Below are positions 45,631 to 54,393 of a DNA stretch of 64,000 nucleotides, piece after piece. The number at the start of each line of letters is the position of its first letter. Within the stretch, counting starts at the first letter, position 1. Location of the stretch: positions 124,001 through 188,000 of the IMG/VR virus record IMGVR_UViG_3300035182_002389. One strand, 5' to 3'. The notes under the pieces were generated by a model. It was not told the DNA's origin, did no database searches, and saw nothing but the letters and a program-made list of their open reading frames with translations. Source of the DNA: a virus. The translations under genes and the position numbers were made by a program.

Positions 45631-47121
45631 ATGCCCGTTTCCCGATCGGCCAAACTTCCCGTCGTCGAAGCCAAAAACAAGAAGGCTCCCACGGCCTCCA
45701 ATCCCGCGCTCGAACCTGCGCGAACGATTCCCCTCGCCATTGGGGGACCTCCCGTTCGCGGACCTGTCGGCGAAAAAGGTCTGGTCGGCGAGCGAGGGGC
45801 AAAAGGTCTCCTTGGCGACAAAGGACCCAAGGGCGACGCGGGGCCTCTTGGCTCTCCCGGACCCAAGGGCACGATCGGCGACAAGGGGCCGAAAGGTCCG
45901 CTTGGCGATCCTGGGCCGATCGGTCGGCAGGGGCCTGAAGGCGTGCAAGGCCCGAAGGGCGTTCAAGGACCCGTCGGCTCTCCAGGACCTATCGGGCCCG
46001 CGGGCAAAGAAGGGCCTACCGGACCGAAGGGCGAGATAGGCGCTCGCGGAGACAAGGGGCCGATGGGCGACGTCGGTCCCCAAGGTCCCCTCGGCTCGCC
46101 AGGACCCAAGGGCGACAAGGGGCCGGCCGGCGACAGGGGGGCGGTCGGGGACAAAGGGCTGATCGGCGACAAGGGGCCGATCGGTGACAAGGGGCCGGTC
46201 GGTGACAGGGGGGCGGTCGGGGACAAAGGGCCGATCGGCGACAAGGGGCCGATCGGTGACAAGGGGCCGGTCGGTGACAAGGGGCCGGTCGGCGAGCAAG
46301 GTCCGCAAGGTCCGCAAGGTCTCCGAGGCGAGCAGGGCCCTCTCGGCGACGGGGGGCCGATCGGGGACAGGGGGCCGATCGGGGACAAGGGCGCCACCGG
46401 CGACCAAGGCTCCACCATCCTGTTTCCCGCGACGCGACGAGCCTTCCAGGGCGCTTCGCACGTCTACTACCTCGACGAGTCTGCGCTGCCGCTCAAGAAC
46501 GCCGCAGGGCCCGACGGCATTCTCACCTCCGACGAGCCGAAGGGGCTCATCTTCCGCGACACGTCCCTCTTCAACCGAGGGACGCCGGCGCTGCGCATCC
46601 AAGGGCGCACCCCTTCACAGGGTGTCTACTCGACCGACGTCAACGCAGACGTGAGCCGTGGCGCCACACTCGAAGTCGTCTTCGAGCCGAGCGAGATGAC
46701 CCCCGACGTTCGGTGGATCGCCGAGCTGATCGGCGTCATCCCCCAGGGCGGCAAGCTCAACGCGTTGTCCATCGCGTTTTTCCCGAACACCCTGCGAGCC
46801 CAAGTCATCCTCGGAGGCGTCAGCGGCGAACACGCGCAGTTCACCGCCAGCGTCCCCTGGACCAACGGACGACGCACGGTGTTTGCGCTCAGGTTCGACC
46901 CCGCTCGCGGTACGCTCGACGCCATCCTCAACGGATTCGTCGAGTCCTCTGTCGCGACCCGTGGAATCATCGAGGTCCCGCTCTCTCAAATCGCCATCGG
47001 GCGCGCCATCAACAAGAGCGCGGCCTCGTGGAAGGGCACCATTTCCGAGGTCCGCTTGACCCCGTTTGCACAACCTGACGAATACTTCGTCGAAGGAGTG
47101 CGCGCGATGGGCTTGCTGTAG
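45631..47121 (+). CDS. collagen-like protein with C-terminal jelly-roll-type head
   Basis: 496 residues. Residues 44-262 are 73 consecutive Gly-X-Y triplets rich in GDKGP, GPKG and GPIG, which should form a triple helix. The last ~230 residues (TRRAFQGASHVYYLDESALPL...) are strand-rich with TLEVVFEPSEM..VRWIAELIGVI and TVFALRFDPARGTLDAILNGF, resembling a concanavalin/LamG-like fold. Such proteins form trimeric fibres in phages. No signal peptide. GGGGCCGATCGG-type DNA repeats underlie the triplets. It starts two bases after the previous stop. Confidence 0.75.
   Translation: MPVSRSAKLPVVEAKNKKAPTASNPALEPARTIPLAIGGPPVRGPVGEKGLVGERGAKGLLGDKGPKGDAGPLGSPGPKGTIGDKGPKGPLGDPGPIGRQGPEGVQGPKGVQGPVGSPGPIGPAGKEGPTGPKGEIGARGDKGPMGDVGPQGPLGSPGPKGDKGPAGDRGAVGDKGLIGDKGPIGDKGPVGDRGAVGDKGPIGDKGPIGDKGPVGDKGPVGEQGPQGPQGLRGEQGPLGDGGPIGDRGPIGDKGATGDQGSTILFPATRRAFQGASHVYYLDESALPLKNAAGPDGILTSDEPKGLIFRDTSLFNRGTPALRIQGRTPSQGVYSTDVNADVSRGATLEVVFEPSEMTPDVRWIAELIGVIPQGGKLNALSIAFFPNTLRAQVILGGVSGEHAQFTASVPWTNGRRTVFALRFDPARGTLDAILNGFVESSVATRGIIEVPLSQIAIGRAINKSAASWKGTISEVRLTPFAQPDEYFVEGVRAMGLL
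46130..46300 (+). repeat. tandem GDKGPIGDKGPV-coding repeats
   Basis: Near-identical 18-base units (GGCGACAAGGGGCCGATC and variants) repeat through this part of the collagen region, so it can change length by recombination in frame. Confidence 0.7.
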
Positions 47122-47133
47122 TGCGACAAGGGT

Positions 47134-47148
47134 CCGGCTTATGATAAG
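47134..47148. promoter_or_regulatory. 15-bp dyad site (GGCTT-ATGAT-AAGCC)
   Basis: A perfect inverted repeat 39 bases before ATG 47188, and the start of a new unit after the collagen-like gene. Confidence 0.6.
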
Positions 47149-47187
47149 CCTGCCATCCACAGACCTTCGACCACACGCAGGTACGTG

Positions 47188-47772
47188 ATGTCGCACTCGC
47201 CCGTTCTCTACTGTGTGTCCTTCCCCAACGCAGCGGCGTTGTCGACGGCGCACGGGCGCTTCAACGACGGCGACTTCGGGTACGTGAAGTCGACGGCGAT
47301 CTACTACACCTACTTCGAGATTCCGCCGGGAGTGCCACCCCCCGGCACCATCTTCAGCGTCGAAGGCGGCGCCTGGGTTCCGTTCTCGGGAGGCGGACCT
47401 CCGCCTCCTGCGACCACCGCCTACGTCGAAGAGTCCTTCACCTGCGACCCATCTGTCCTCGTTCGAGACGTCGTCTTCATCAGCCCGCTCGGCATCGTGG
47501 ATCGAGCCAGCGCCGCGACTCTCGGAACGACCGCCGCCGTCGGCGTGGTGTCTGCAAAACCTGCGGGCAACATCGCCACCGTGCGTTACACCGGCGCGCT
47601 TTCAGGATTCGCAGGGCTAAACCCTGGACAGGTGTACTATCTTGGCGTCAGTCCAGGCGCATTGCTCTCGACCCCAACGGATGCGCCGGGGTACGTTGTT
47701 CAGAAGATCGGCGTCGCTCTCGACGCGATCACCCTCATGATCAGTGTCGGGCCGAACACCACCGTTCTCTGA
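47188..47772 (+). CDS. fibre-type protein (MSHSPV start), 194 aa
   Basis: 194 residues. The N-terminus MSHSPVLYCVSFPN and the next 60 residues parallel the gene at 30616. A Pro-rich hinge (GGGPPPPATT) leads to a C-terminal module (VRDVVFISPLGIVDRASAATLG..AAVGVVSAKPAGNIATVRYTG; GQVYYLGVSPGALL) seen in phage tail-fibre proteins. The MSHSPV start at 47188 is preferred over GTG 47185 by this match. Confidence 0.6.
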   Translation: MSHSPVLYCVSFPNAAALSTAHGRFNDGDFGYVKSTAIYYTYFEIPPGVPPPGTIFSVEGGAWVPFSGGGPPPPATTAYVEESFTCDPSVLVRDVVFISPLGIVDRASAATLGTTAAVGVVSAKPAGNIATVRYTGALSGFAGLNPGQVYYLGVSPGALLSTPTDAPGYVVQKIGVALDAITLMISVGPNTTVL

Positions 47773-47787
47773 TCCCACGGAGTTCTC

Positions 47788-48012
47788 ATGGCGCGATTCA
47801 AGTACCTTGGACCGAACCCGCCGCCCAAAGGCGTCGTTTGGGGACCGCTCACCAAGATCGGCCTCATCACCAAGATGCAGGGCGTGGTGAGCTACCTTCC
47901 CGTCCCTCCGAACACCGAGTTCGTGATCGGCGAAGACATCGGGTACGACATCACCGACCAGTTCTCCCTTCAAGCGCTCGACGCCGACCCTCGCTACCAG
48001 CGGATCGTCTGA
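47788..48012 (+). CDS. small hypothetical protein, 74 aa
   Basis: 74 residues, probably beta-rich (RFKYLGPNPPPKGVVWGPLTKIGLITKMQGVVSYLPV; TEFVIGEDIGYDITDQFSLQAL). No family recognised. CACGGAGTTCTC precedes the ATG. It may be a small fibre or adaptor protein. Confidence 0.55.
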   Translation: MARFKYLGPNPPPKGVVWGPLTKIGLITKMQGVVSYLPVPPNTEFVIGEDIGYDITDQFSLQALDADPRYQRIV

Positions 48013-48040
48013 TTCCGCAGCCGTCTGAAAGGAATCGATC

Positions 48041-50221
48041 ATGTCCGCACAGCTCAAAGCACTCACGATTCAAAGCGGCGTCACCCAGCGCATTGGGTCG
48101 ACGTCCAGCCTCGAAGTCGGCAACGGCATCAACTCGACGTCGGGCAACAACCTCGCCATCACGGGCGGCGCCGCCGCCGACAGCATCAGCATCGGTTCGA
48201 CGACGACCAGCGGATCGATCAGCATCGGCGGAACAGTCACCACCGGCACGATCAACATCGGTGACGCGTCGGTCGCCGGTCTGAACATCAACATCGGCAC
48301 CAACATGGGGGCGCCGGGAACGATCACGATCGGCACCGCAGGCCAAGGCACCGTTCAGTTTCCCGGCGTCGTGAACTTCACGTCGGCGACCGCCTCCCCG
48401 GACGTCTCGTTCACCGGCAACGTGCAGATCGGCAGCAACCCGTACGACGGCGACCAGCTCTCGATCTACTCGCACGTCACGACCAGCATCACGTTCGATG
48501 GTGCGGGCGCGCACAGCGTCCTCCAGTTCGCGAGCGCGACCGGCCAGAACCTCACCTTCGCAGGCGGTCAGGGCACCGCCGGTGCTGGCGGGCAAGCAAT
48601 CTTCGTCGGCGGCGCAGGTACGACCACAGGCGGTCTTGCCTCGGTCACCGGCGGCGCAGGTGCAGGCGGTCTCGGCGGTGGAGCGTCCCTCATCGGCGGC
48701 CTCGGCTCGACCACCGGCGGCGCAGTCACCGTCACCGGCGGCGCCGGCACGGCGACTGCGGGCGGCGCGGTCAACATCACGAGCGGCAACGGCGCCACGG
48801 CAGCCGGCGACGTCACGCTCGGAGTCGGCACCGGCGGCACCGGCACGATCACCATCGGCGGAACCAACCCGACCACGACCACGATCGGTCTGTCGAGCGT
48901 GTCGAGCCTCCTCGACCTGCTCTCGATCATCATCACGCCGACCGTCCACTTCCTCAAGGAAGTCAACCACACGCTCCTCGTCGACCCGTCGACCACGGGC
49001 GGCGCTGCTGGCGGCAACTTCACCTCGCAGGCGGGTGCGGCCGAAGCTGCCGGCGCCGGCACGGGCGGCGTCATCCGCCAAACGGCTGGCGCGGGCGGGG
49101 ATACTGGCATCGGCGGCGCGGCGTTCGTCACTGGCGGCGCCGGCGGCGCAACCAGCGGGGCGGGCGGAGCGGTCACCTTCACAGGCGGCGCTGCCACCAG
49201 CGGCGCGGGCGGGGCTTCGTCCCTCGTCGGCGGCGCAGGCGGCACGGCTGGAGCTGGCGGCGCGACCTTCGTAACTGGAGGTGTCGCAGGCGTCACGGGC
49301 ATCGGCGGCGCAACCAACATCGCCGGCGGACTCGGCGGCGCAACCAGCGGCAACGGCGGCGCGGTCAACCTGACCGGCGGCGCAGCGGCAACGGAAGGCG
49401 TCGGCGGCTTCGTCACCATCGCAGGCGGCGCGGCAGCGACTGCTACCTCGCAGAACGGAGGCAACGTCGCCATCAACGGCGGCGCGCTCGCCGGCGGCGG
49501 CACCAACGGTCTGGTCCTCATCGGCCAGGCGAACACCTCCGCGATCAACCTGTACGCGAACACCACCGCACAGGCAGGCGTCGCTATCGGGGCTACGGGC
49601 ACCGGCTACATCAACCTGCCGAACAACACAGCGCCCAGCACGGTGTTCTTCAGGATTGGTGGGACCGCCGTCGGAACTGGCGCCGCAGGCGCAAATATCA
49701 CGGCTGCGAACTTCGACGTCCTATTCGCGGGCCCGACCTCGGACGCCTCGAACCTCCACACCCACACGAGCCTCTCGGCCGCAGTGACCATCCCGGTCAA
49801 GGCCGGTGAAGCCATCGTTGCCGTCGGCTCGCCGATCTTCACGAAGTTCTCGACGACATCGCGAGGCTTCAACATCGACGAAACCAACAATGTGGGAGCC
49901 CGCGGCGCTGCCGCAGGCAACGCCATTGGTCTCGCAGCGACACTGCCGGCACCGAACGCGGCAGGCAACAACTTCAACGTGCAGGTCGCCGGAGAGCTGA
50001 CCGTTGCCGACGCCGTCTTCGTAACCGCTCCGGTCGCGGCCACGGACACGGGCAACGTCATCTGGGGCGCCAAGACCAGCGGCAAGCTCACCATGGACGT
50101 CTCGGCCTTCGTTGCCGGCGACGTCGTGCAGAAGATGGGCATCCTCGGCGCCAGCCAGGGGCCCGGCACCCCGAACGCCAACGTCGTGGTCGTGCAGATC
50201 GGCGACGTCGTCCTGCTCTGA
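48041..50221 (+). CDS. Gly-rich beta-solenoid fibre protein, 726 aa
   Basis: 726 residues. N-terminal part (NLAITGGAAADSISIGSTTTSGSISIGG) shows short alternating strand repeats. After a hydrophobic helix (LLDLLSIIITPTVHFLKEV, about 290-310) come ~170 residues of GGAGG and TGGAATSGAGGAS repeats, then a globular end with SDASNLHTHTS and later strands. Periodic TGGA repeats fit a beta-solenoid or Gly-rich triple beta-helix fibre. No signal peptide. Likely a long tail or surface fibre. GAAAGGAATCGATC ribosome site. Confidence 0.65.
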   Translation: MSAQLKALTIQSGVTQRIGSTSSLEVGNGINSTSGNNLAITGGAAADSISIGSTTTSGSISIGGTVTTGTINIGDASVAGLNINIGTNMGAPGTITIGTAGQGTVQFPGVVNFTSATASPDVSFTGNVQIGSNPYDGDQLSIYSHVTTSITFDGAGAHSVLQFASATGQNLTFAGGQGTAGAGGQAIFVGGAGTTTGGLASVTGGAGAGGLGGGASLIGGLGSTTGGAVTVTGGAGTATAGGAVNITSGNGATAAGDVTLGVGTGGTGTITIGGTNPTTTTIGLSSVSSLLDLLSIIITPTVHFLKEVNHTLLVDPSTTGGAAGGNFTSQAGAAEAAGAGTGGVIRQTAGAGGDTGIGGAAFVTGGAGGATSGAGGAVTFTGGAATSGAGGASSLVGGAGGTAGAGGATFVTGGVAGVTGIGGATNIAGGLGGATSGNGGAVNLTGGAAATEGVGGFVTIAGGAAATATSQNGGNVAINGGALAGGGTNGLVLIGQANTSAINLYANTTAQAGVAIGATGTGYINLPNNTAPSTVFFRIGGTAVGTGAAGANITAANFDVLFAGPTSDASNLHTHTSLSAAVTIPVKAGEAIVAVGSPIFTKFSTTSRGFNIDETNNVGARGAAAGNAIGLAATLPAPNAAGNNFNVQVAGELTVADAVFVTAPVAATDTGNVIWGAKTSGKLTMDVSAFVAGDVVQKMGILGASQGPGTPNANVVVVQIGDVVLL

Positions 50222-50336
50222 TCCGTAGTTCTGACCTGTAGCGGCGATGGGAAATCGGGTATCCTCGCCACGCCCCGCTGTCGAGCCGGGCGTGATGGGG
50301 AACTCGACGAACCATTCGCCGATACAGGAGAACACC

Positions 50337-50702
50337 ATGGCCAAGAAGCCGAAGGCGACCAAGTCGCCCGTGAAGGTCTCGAACGTTCGAGCCTTTCCAT
50401 CGCCGCCCGCAGCCTTCAAGGGCAAGGCGGCGAACGCTACAGTGCCCGCGGAGCTGAAGCTCTCGGACGAGCAGATGAACGAGCTTCGCGCGATGGATCA
50501 GAACATCGCCAAGCTCAAGAACGAACTCGGCCACACGACCATGCAGTCTCGGATCAACGAGGCTCGCCTGATCAACGCTCTCATCGAGGCTCAGAAGAGC
50601 ATCGAGGAGAAGGCTAAGGCGCACGGCGCTTCGCTCGGCATCGATCTGGACAAGGAGCGCTGGAGCCTCGATTTCCAGACGGGCCTCTTCACCAAGTCGT
50701 AG
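50337..50702 (+). CDS. helical hypothetical protein, 121 aa
   Basis: 121 residues. A basic N-terminus (AKKPKATKSPVKVSN) then a long helix (ELKLSDEQMNELRAMDQNIAKLKNELGH...ARLINALIEAQKSIEEKAKAHG). Similar in size and plan to the leftward protein at 58825. CAGGAGAACACC ribosome site. Possibly an assembly chaperone or scaffold for the neighbouring fibres. Confidence 0.55.
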   Translation: MAKKPKATKSPVKVSNVRAFPSPPAAFKGKAANATVPAELKLSDEQMNELRAMDQNIAKLKNELGHTTMQSRINEARLINALIEAQKSIEEKAKAHGASLGIDLDKERWSLDFQTGLFTKS

Positions 50703-50785
50703 TCGGCGACACCCGGTGGTAGCATGAGGGCGGCGCTCCAGAAGCTTGGGGTGGCCGCCCTCGAAGTTGTTGGGAGCCTTCATCC

Positions 50786-51247
50786 ATGACCACCCGCAAA
50801 GTCCTCGTCGAAGTCAGCGGACTCACGCGAGAGATCGCGGACGCGGACAGCGCAGGCGTCGGCGCAGGGCTCGTGTTCACGAACACGGCCGCACACATCG
50901 ACGCGGCCGGCGGAACGATCAGCTTCACCGACACCAACGGAACCAAGAACCTGAGCGCGATGCCCGTCATGGGCACGATCATCCTCGACTTCGGCGCCTT
51001 CCCAGGATCTTCCAACGCATCCGTCGCCGTTGCGGACGCCGGCATCAAAGCCGGTTCTGTGACAACCGCCCAGATCGAGCCAATCGCAACCGCCGATCAC
51101 TCGGCCGACGAGCACATCGCCGATCCGCCGGCTGTCTACGCAGACAGCGTTGTTGCTGGCGTAGGGTTCACTGTTCGAGGCAGCTACACGCAGCAAGATG
51201 GCGCACGGACTTACGGTAAGTGGACGGTCGCCTGGTCGCGGACGTAG
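50786..51247 (+). CDS. beta-rich hypothetical protein, 153 aa
   Basis: 153 residues with strands such as KVLVEVSGLT, GTISFTDTNGTKNL, GTIILDFGAFPG and VGFTVRGSYTQQDGARTYGKWTVAW. No membrane segment. No family recognised. A dyad-like sequence (GACTT-ACGGT-AAGTG) lies inside its 3' end at 51208, before the two large paralogues downstream. Confidence 0.55.
   Translation: MTTRKVLVEVSGLTREIADADSAGVGAGLVFTNTAAHIDAAGGTISFTDTNGTKNLSAMPVMGTIILDFGAFPGSSNASVAVADAGIKAGSVTTAQIEPIATADHSADEHIADPPAVYADSVVAGVGFTVRGSYTQQDGARTYGKWTVAWSRT
51208..51222. promoter_or_regulatory. dyad-like match inside a gene (GACTT-ACGGT-AAGTG)
   Basis: It resembles the sites at 10162, 13135 and 28230 but lies in coding sequence, 77 bases before the next ATG. 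Possibly a promoter for the gene at 51299, possibly chance. Confidence 0.3.
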
Positions 51248-51298
51248 CCTTCTTTCCAACGATTTTTCGCCGATCTACGCACGCAAGAGGAAACGAAC

Positions 51299-52798
51299 AT
51301 GGGCCTGCAAATCATCGGAACCTCGGGCATTGGCTACATCGCCGACGTCAACATCGATCAGCAGTTGCAAGTCAACACGCCCATCACCATCACGGGCCTC
51401 GCTGTTGGACGCGGTCCCGGATTTCTTGCGCTGGTATCCGAAAACGATCCGGGCACCATCACGGGCGAGCGCTACCTGCTGCCGCCGGAGACGGATGACG
51501 ACTACCGTCTGCGCGTCGGCGTCGACTCGCTCAAGTTCTTCGAGCCGTGGGCGCAGTCGACCATCAACTCGGGCACGTGGTCGCTCGTGTCGACGACGCT
51601 CCTCACCACCGTGACCGGCGGATACTGCAAGCTCAACAGCTCGGGACTCACGACGGCCAACGGCGTCGCGCGCATCATGACGCTGCGCACGTTTCCGTCC
51701 TACTCGACCTACCCGATCTACGTCACCTTCCAGTTGCAGGTGAACGCTTCGGCCCTCGGCATCCCAAACACGCAATGGGAGGCCGGGCTCTGCCTCAACG
51801 GCACGACTGCAAACACCGCAACACCAACCGACGGCATCTACCTGCGCATGTCGAGCTTGAGCGTGCTTACGCTCGTCTCGAACTTCGCCGGTGCAGAAAC
51901 GACATCGGCACCCATCAACTACGCCGGACTCGCGGTCAACACCAACTACGAAGTCCTCATCACCGTCACCCCGGGCAGCTTGGAGCTGTGGATCAACAAC
52001 GTCCTCTACGCAGAGGTCGCTACACCAACCGCGCTCCCCGACTTCACGCAGTCACTCGCGCTGCCGTTCAACGCTCGTATCTACAACACAGCGACACCGC
52101 CCGCTTCTGCAACGACCCTCGCCATCGGCGCCATCGAGGTCTCTTACGGTGGCATGAACAACGCTGCGAGCTTCCCCGATCGCGTCGCGATGAGTGAGCA
52201 GGGTGGCTATCAGACGCAGTCGGGAACCATTGCTCCTGCACAAACTGCGCAGTGGGCCAACAACGCTGCTCCTGCCACCATCACCCTCGCTTTTCCCGGC
52301 TCCAACACAGCCGCGGCGTACACCACCTTCGGAGGCGCATTCATCGTGGCCGCGCCCGCAGGATCGGAAAACGACGCGCTCCTGTTCGGATTTCAGGTTC
52401 CCGCCAACGCTGCGGGAGCCATGAATCGAAATCTACTCATTCGAGGCGTGCGCATCCGAACCGTCAACATCGGAGCTGCGGTCGCGACGACCGCAACCGT
52501 CTTGCAGTGGGGCATTGCCGTCGGTTCCTCCGTGGTATCTCTCGCCGCCACAAGCGATACGACCACGACGTCCTCGGCAGTCAAAAGCCCGCGTCGCAAA
52601 GCGCTCGGCATGCAGGGCTTCATCGTCGGCGCTGCCATTGGCACCGAAGCTCAGCTCATCGACTGCTACTTCGGCGATTCGCCCCTCTTCGCAGAACCGG
52701 GAAGCTTCGTGCAGATCATGATGCGCATCCCTGTCGGCACTGCGACGGCATCGCAGCTTCTGCGCGGCATCGTCGACATCGACGCGCAGTACGAGTGA
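51299..52798 (+). CDS. large beta-rich virion protein, 499 aa (pair with 52829)
   Basis: 499 residues, no membrane segment. Blocks shared with the next gene: IIGTSG.GYIADVNIDQQL, RGPGFLALVSENDPGTI, PETDDDYRLRVGVDSLKFFEPWAQSTINSGTWSL, LELWINNVLYAE and DRVAMSEQGGYQTQSG. The C-terminal block is FGDSPLFAEPGSFVQIMMRI..GIVDIDAQYE. Probably a major fibre, spike or capsid-surface protein. CAAGAGGAAACGAAC ribosome site. Confidence 0.65.
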   Translation: MGLQIIGTSGIGYIADVNIDQQLQVNTPITITGLAVGRGPGFLALVSENDPGTITGERYLLPPETDDDYRLRVGVDSLKFFEPWAQSTINSGTWSLVSTTLLTTVTGGYCKLNSSGLTTANGVARIMTLRTFPSYSTYPIYVTFQLQVNASALGIPNTQWEAGLCLNGTTANTATPTDGIYLRMSSLSVLTLVSNFAGAETTSAPINYAGLAVNTNYEVLITVTPGSLELWINNVLYAEVATPTALPDFTQSLALPFNARIYNTATPPASATTLAIGAIEVSYGGMNNAASFPDRVAMSEQGGYQTQSGTIAPAQTAQWANNAAPATITLAFPGSNTAAAYTTFGGAFIVAAPAGSENDALLFGFQVPANAAGAMNRNLLIRGVRIRTVNIGAAVATTATVLQWGIAVGSSVVSLAATSDTTTTSSAVKSPRRKALGMQGFIVGAAIGTEAQLIDCYFGDSPLFAEPGSFVQIMMRIPVGTATASQLLRGIVDIDAQYE

Positions 52799-52828
52799 GG
52801 CGTCGCGGACGACCCGAGGGCTTCATTC

Positions 52829-54337
52829 ATGGCACTAAAAATCACCGGAACGTCGGGATATACTGCCGACATTGATGCAGACGGCCGACTCCTAATCAAC
52901 GGCCCCATTGTTGATTTTGGAGGACCAAGTCCGCTCCTTCCCGGACGTGGTCCGGGATTCTTCGCTATCGCCGCCGAAACCGATCCGGGAGCGTACACCG
53001 CGTCTCGCTTGATACTTGGTTCCGAAACGGACGATGACTACCGCCTGCGAACTGGCGTCGATTCTCTTCAGTTCTTCGAGCCGTTCGCGCTCATCACGAT
53101 CAACAGCGGCACGTGGTCGCTCACGACCTCGAACATGACCGTGGTCGTGGGAAGAGGATCGGCGACGCTCAACAGCAACGCAATCCTCACTTCCGGTTCC
53201 TACGCAGTCCTCAACACCCTGCGAAGCTTCGCGCTCTACAGCTCGTTCGAGACGCGAGTTGTCTTCCAGATGATGATCCAAACGGGCGCCGCCGCAGGAT
53301 CGGCGGCGCCACTCTTCATCGCAAATACCGTCTGGGAGGTCGGACTCTACATCGCCTCGGGCGTCAGTGCCCCGACCGACGGCGTCTTCGTCCGCATGAA
53401 TGATGTGGGACAGATGTCTCTCATCGCGAGCTTCAACGGCACAGAGACTAGCGCAGTCGTTACGACCACGGACATGCTCCCGTTCACCAGCTATCAGTAC
53501 GAAGTCAACATCCTGCCAGAGCACATCGAGTTGTGGATCGATAACGTTCTTCGCGCATCCATTCGCGTGAACGTTCCAGCTCCTTTCACCGTACCGGGCC
53601 CAACCATCTCGCCCGCTCTGCCGTTCACAGCCCGCGTCTACAACAGCGGCGTCGCAACGCAGTTCACAAGGCTCGCTATCGGCCCCATCGAAATCAGCAC
53701 AGGAGCGATGCAAAACTCGACACGATTTTACGATCGTGTCGCGATGAGCGAGCAGGGCGGCTACCAAACGCAGTCTGGCAACACCACGCCCGCGCAAACT
53801 GCGAACTGGACCAACAGCCTCGTTCCGGGCACCGCGGCGCTCGCCAACGCAACAGCCAGCTACACGACCATGGGCGGCGCGTTTCTCTTTGCCGCTATTG
53901 CAGGCGCGGAAACCGACTACTGCCTCTTCGGGTTTCAGGTTCCCGCCGACTCTGTCGGCGGCATGAACCGGGATCTCGTCATCCGAGCCGTGCGCATTCG
54001 GACGGAAGCAACCGGCGGAAACGTCGCCGCAGCCGGGGCTGTTTTTCAGTGGGGCATCGCCGTCGGGTCAAACGCCGTCTCGCTCGCAACCGTGGAGACC
54101 ACCACTACTGCATCCGCCGTCAAAGGGCCGCGCCGCAAGGCGCTCGGGATGCAGGGCTTCCCCGGCTCCTCCGTCATCGGCACCCGAGCACAAATGATCA
54201 ACTCCTTCTTCGGCGATTCGCCGTTGTACTGCGAGTCGGGAGCGTTCGTGCAGATCATTCTCCGCGTCATCGTTGGGACAGTCGGAGGCGGATCGTTGTT
54301 TCGCGGCACCGTCGACATCGACGCGCAGTACGAGTGA
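52829..54337 (+). CDS. large beta-rich virion protein, 502 aa (pair with 51299)
   Basis: 502 residues aligning along its whole length with the 499-residue neighbour: ITGTSGYTADIDADGRL, RGPGFFAIAAETDPGA, ETDDDYRLRTGVDSLQFFEPFALITINSGTWSL, DRVAMSEQGGYQTQSG, KGPRRKALGMQGF and FVQIILRVIVGTV..RGTVDIDAQYE. Conservation is highest at both ends and lowest in the middle. The DNA has diverged considerably, so the duplication is old. No clear ribosome site. Confidence 0.65.
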   Translation: MALKITGTSGYTADIDADGRLLINGPIVDFGGPSPLLPGRGPGFFAIAAETDPGAYTASRLILGSETDDDYRLRTGVDSLQFFEPFALITINSGTWSLTTSNMTVVVGRGSATLNSNAILTSGSYAVLNTLRSFALYSSFETRVVFQMMIQTGAAAGSAAPLFIANTVWEVGLYIASGVSAPTDGVFVRMNDVGQMSLIASFNGTETSAVVTTTDMLPFTSYQYEVNILPEHIELWIDNVLRASIRVNVPAPFTVPGPTISPALPFTARVYNSGVATQFTRLAIGPIEISTGAMQNSTRFYDRVAMSEQGGYQTQSGNTTPAQTANWTNSLVPGTAALANATASYTTMGGAFLFAAIAGAETDYCLFGFQVPADSVGGMNRDLVIRAVRIRTEATGGNVAAAGAVFQWGIAVGSNAVSLATVETTTTASAVKGPRRKALGMQGFPGSSVIGTRAQMINSFFGDSPLYCESGAFVQIILRVIVGTVGGGSLFRGTVDIDAQYE

Positions 54338-54393
54338 TCTAAACAGGCATTGCGACCGCGAAACGTTGCGCCCGAACATCGAGGACCAGACCC

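Noticed and set aside
45603-46602. Leftward Pro/Leu-rich frames opposite the collagen-like gene
   Set aside because: Antisense of Gly-X-Y codons; no independent protein features.
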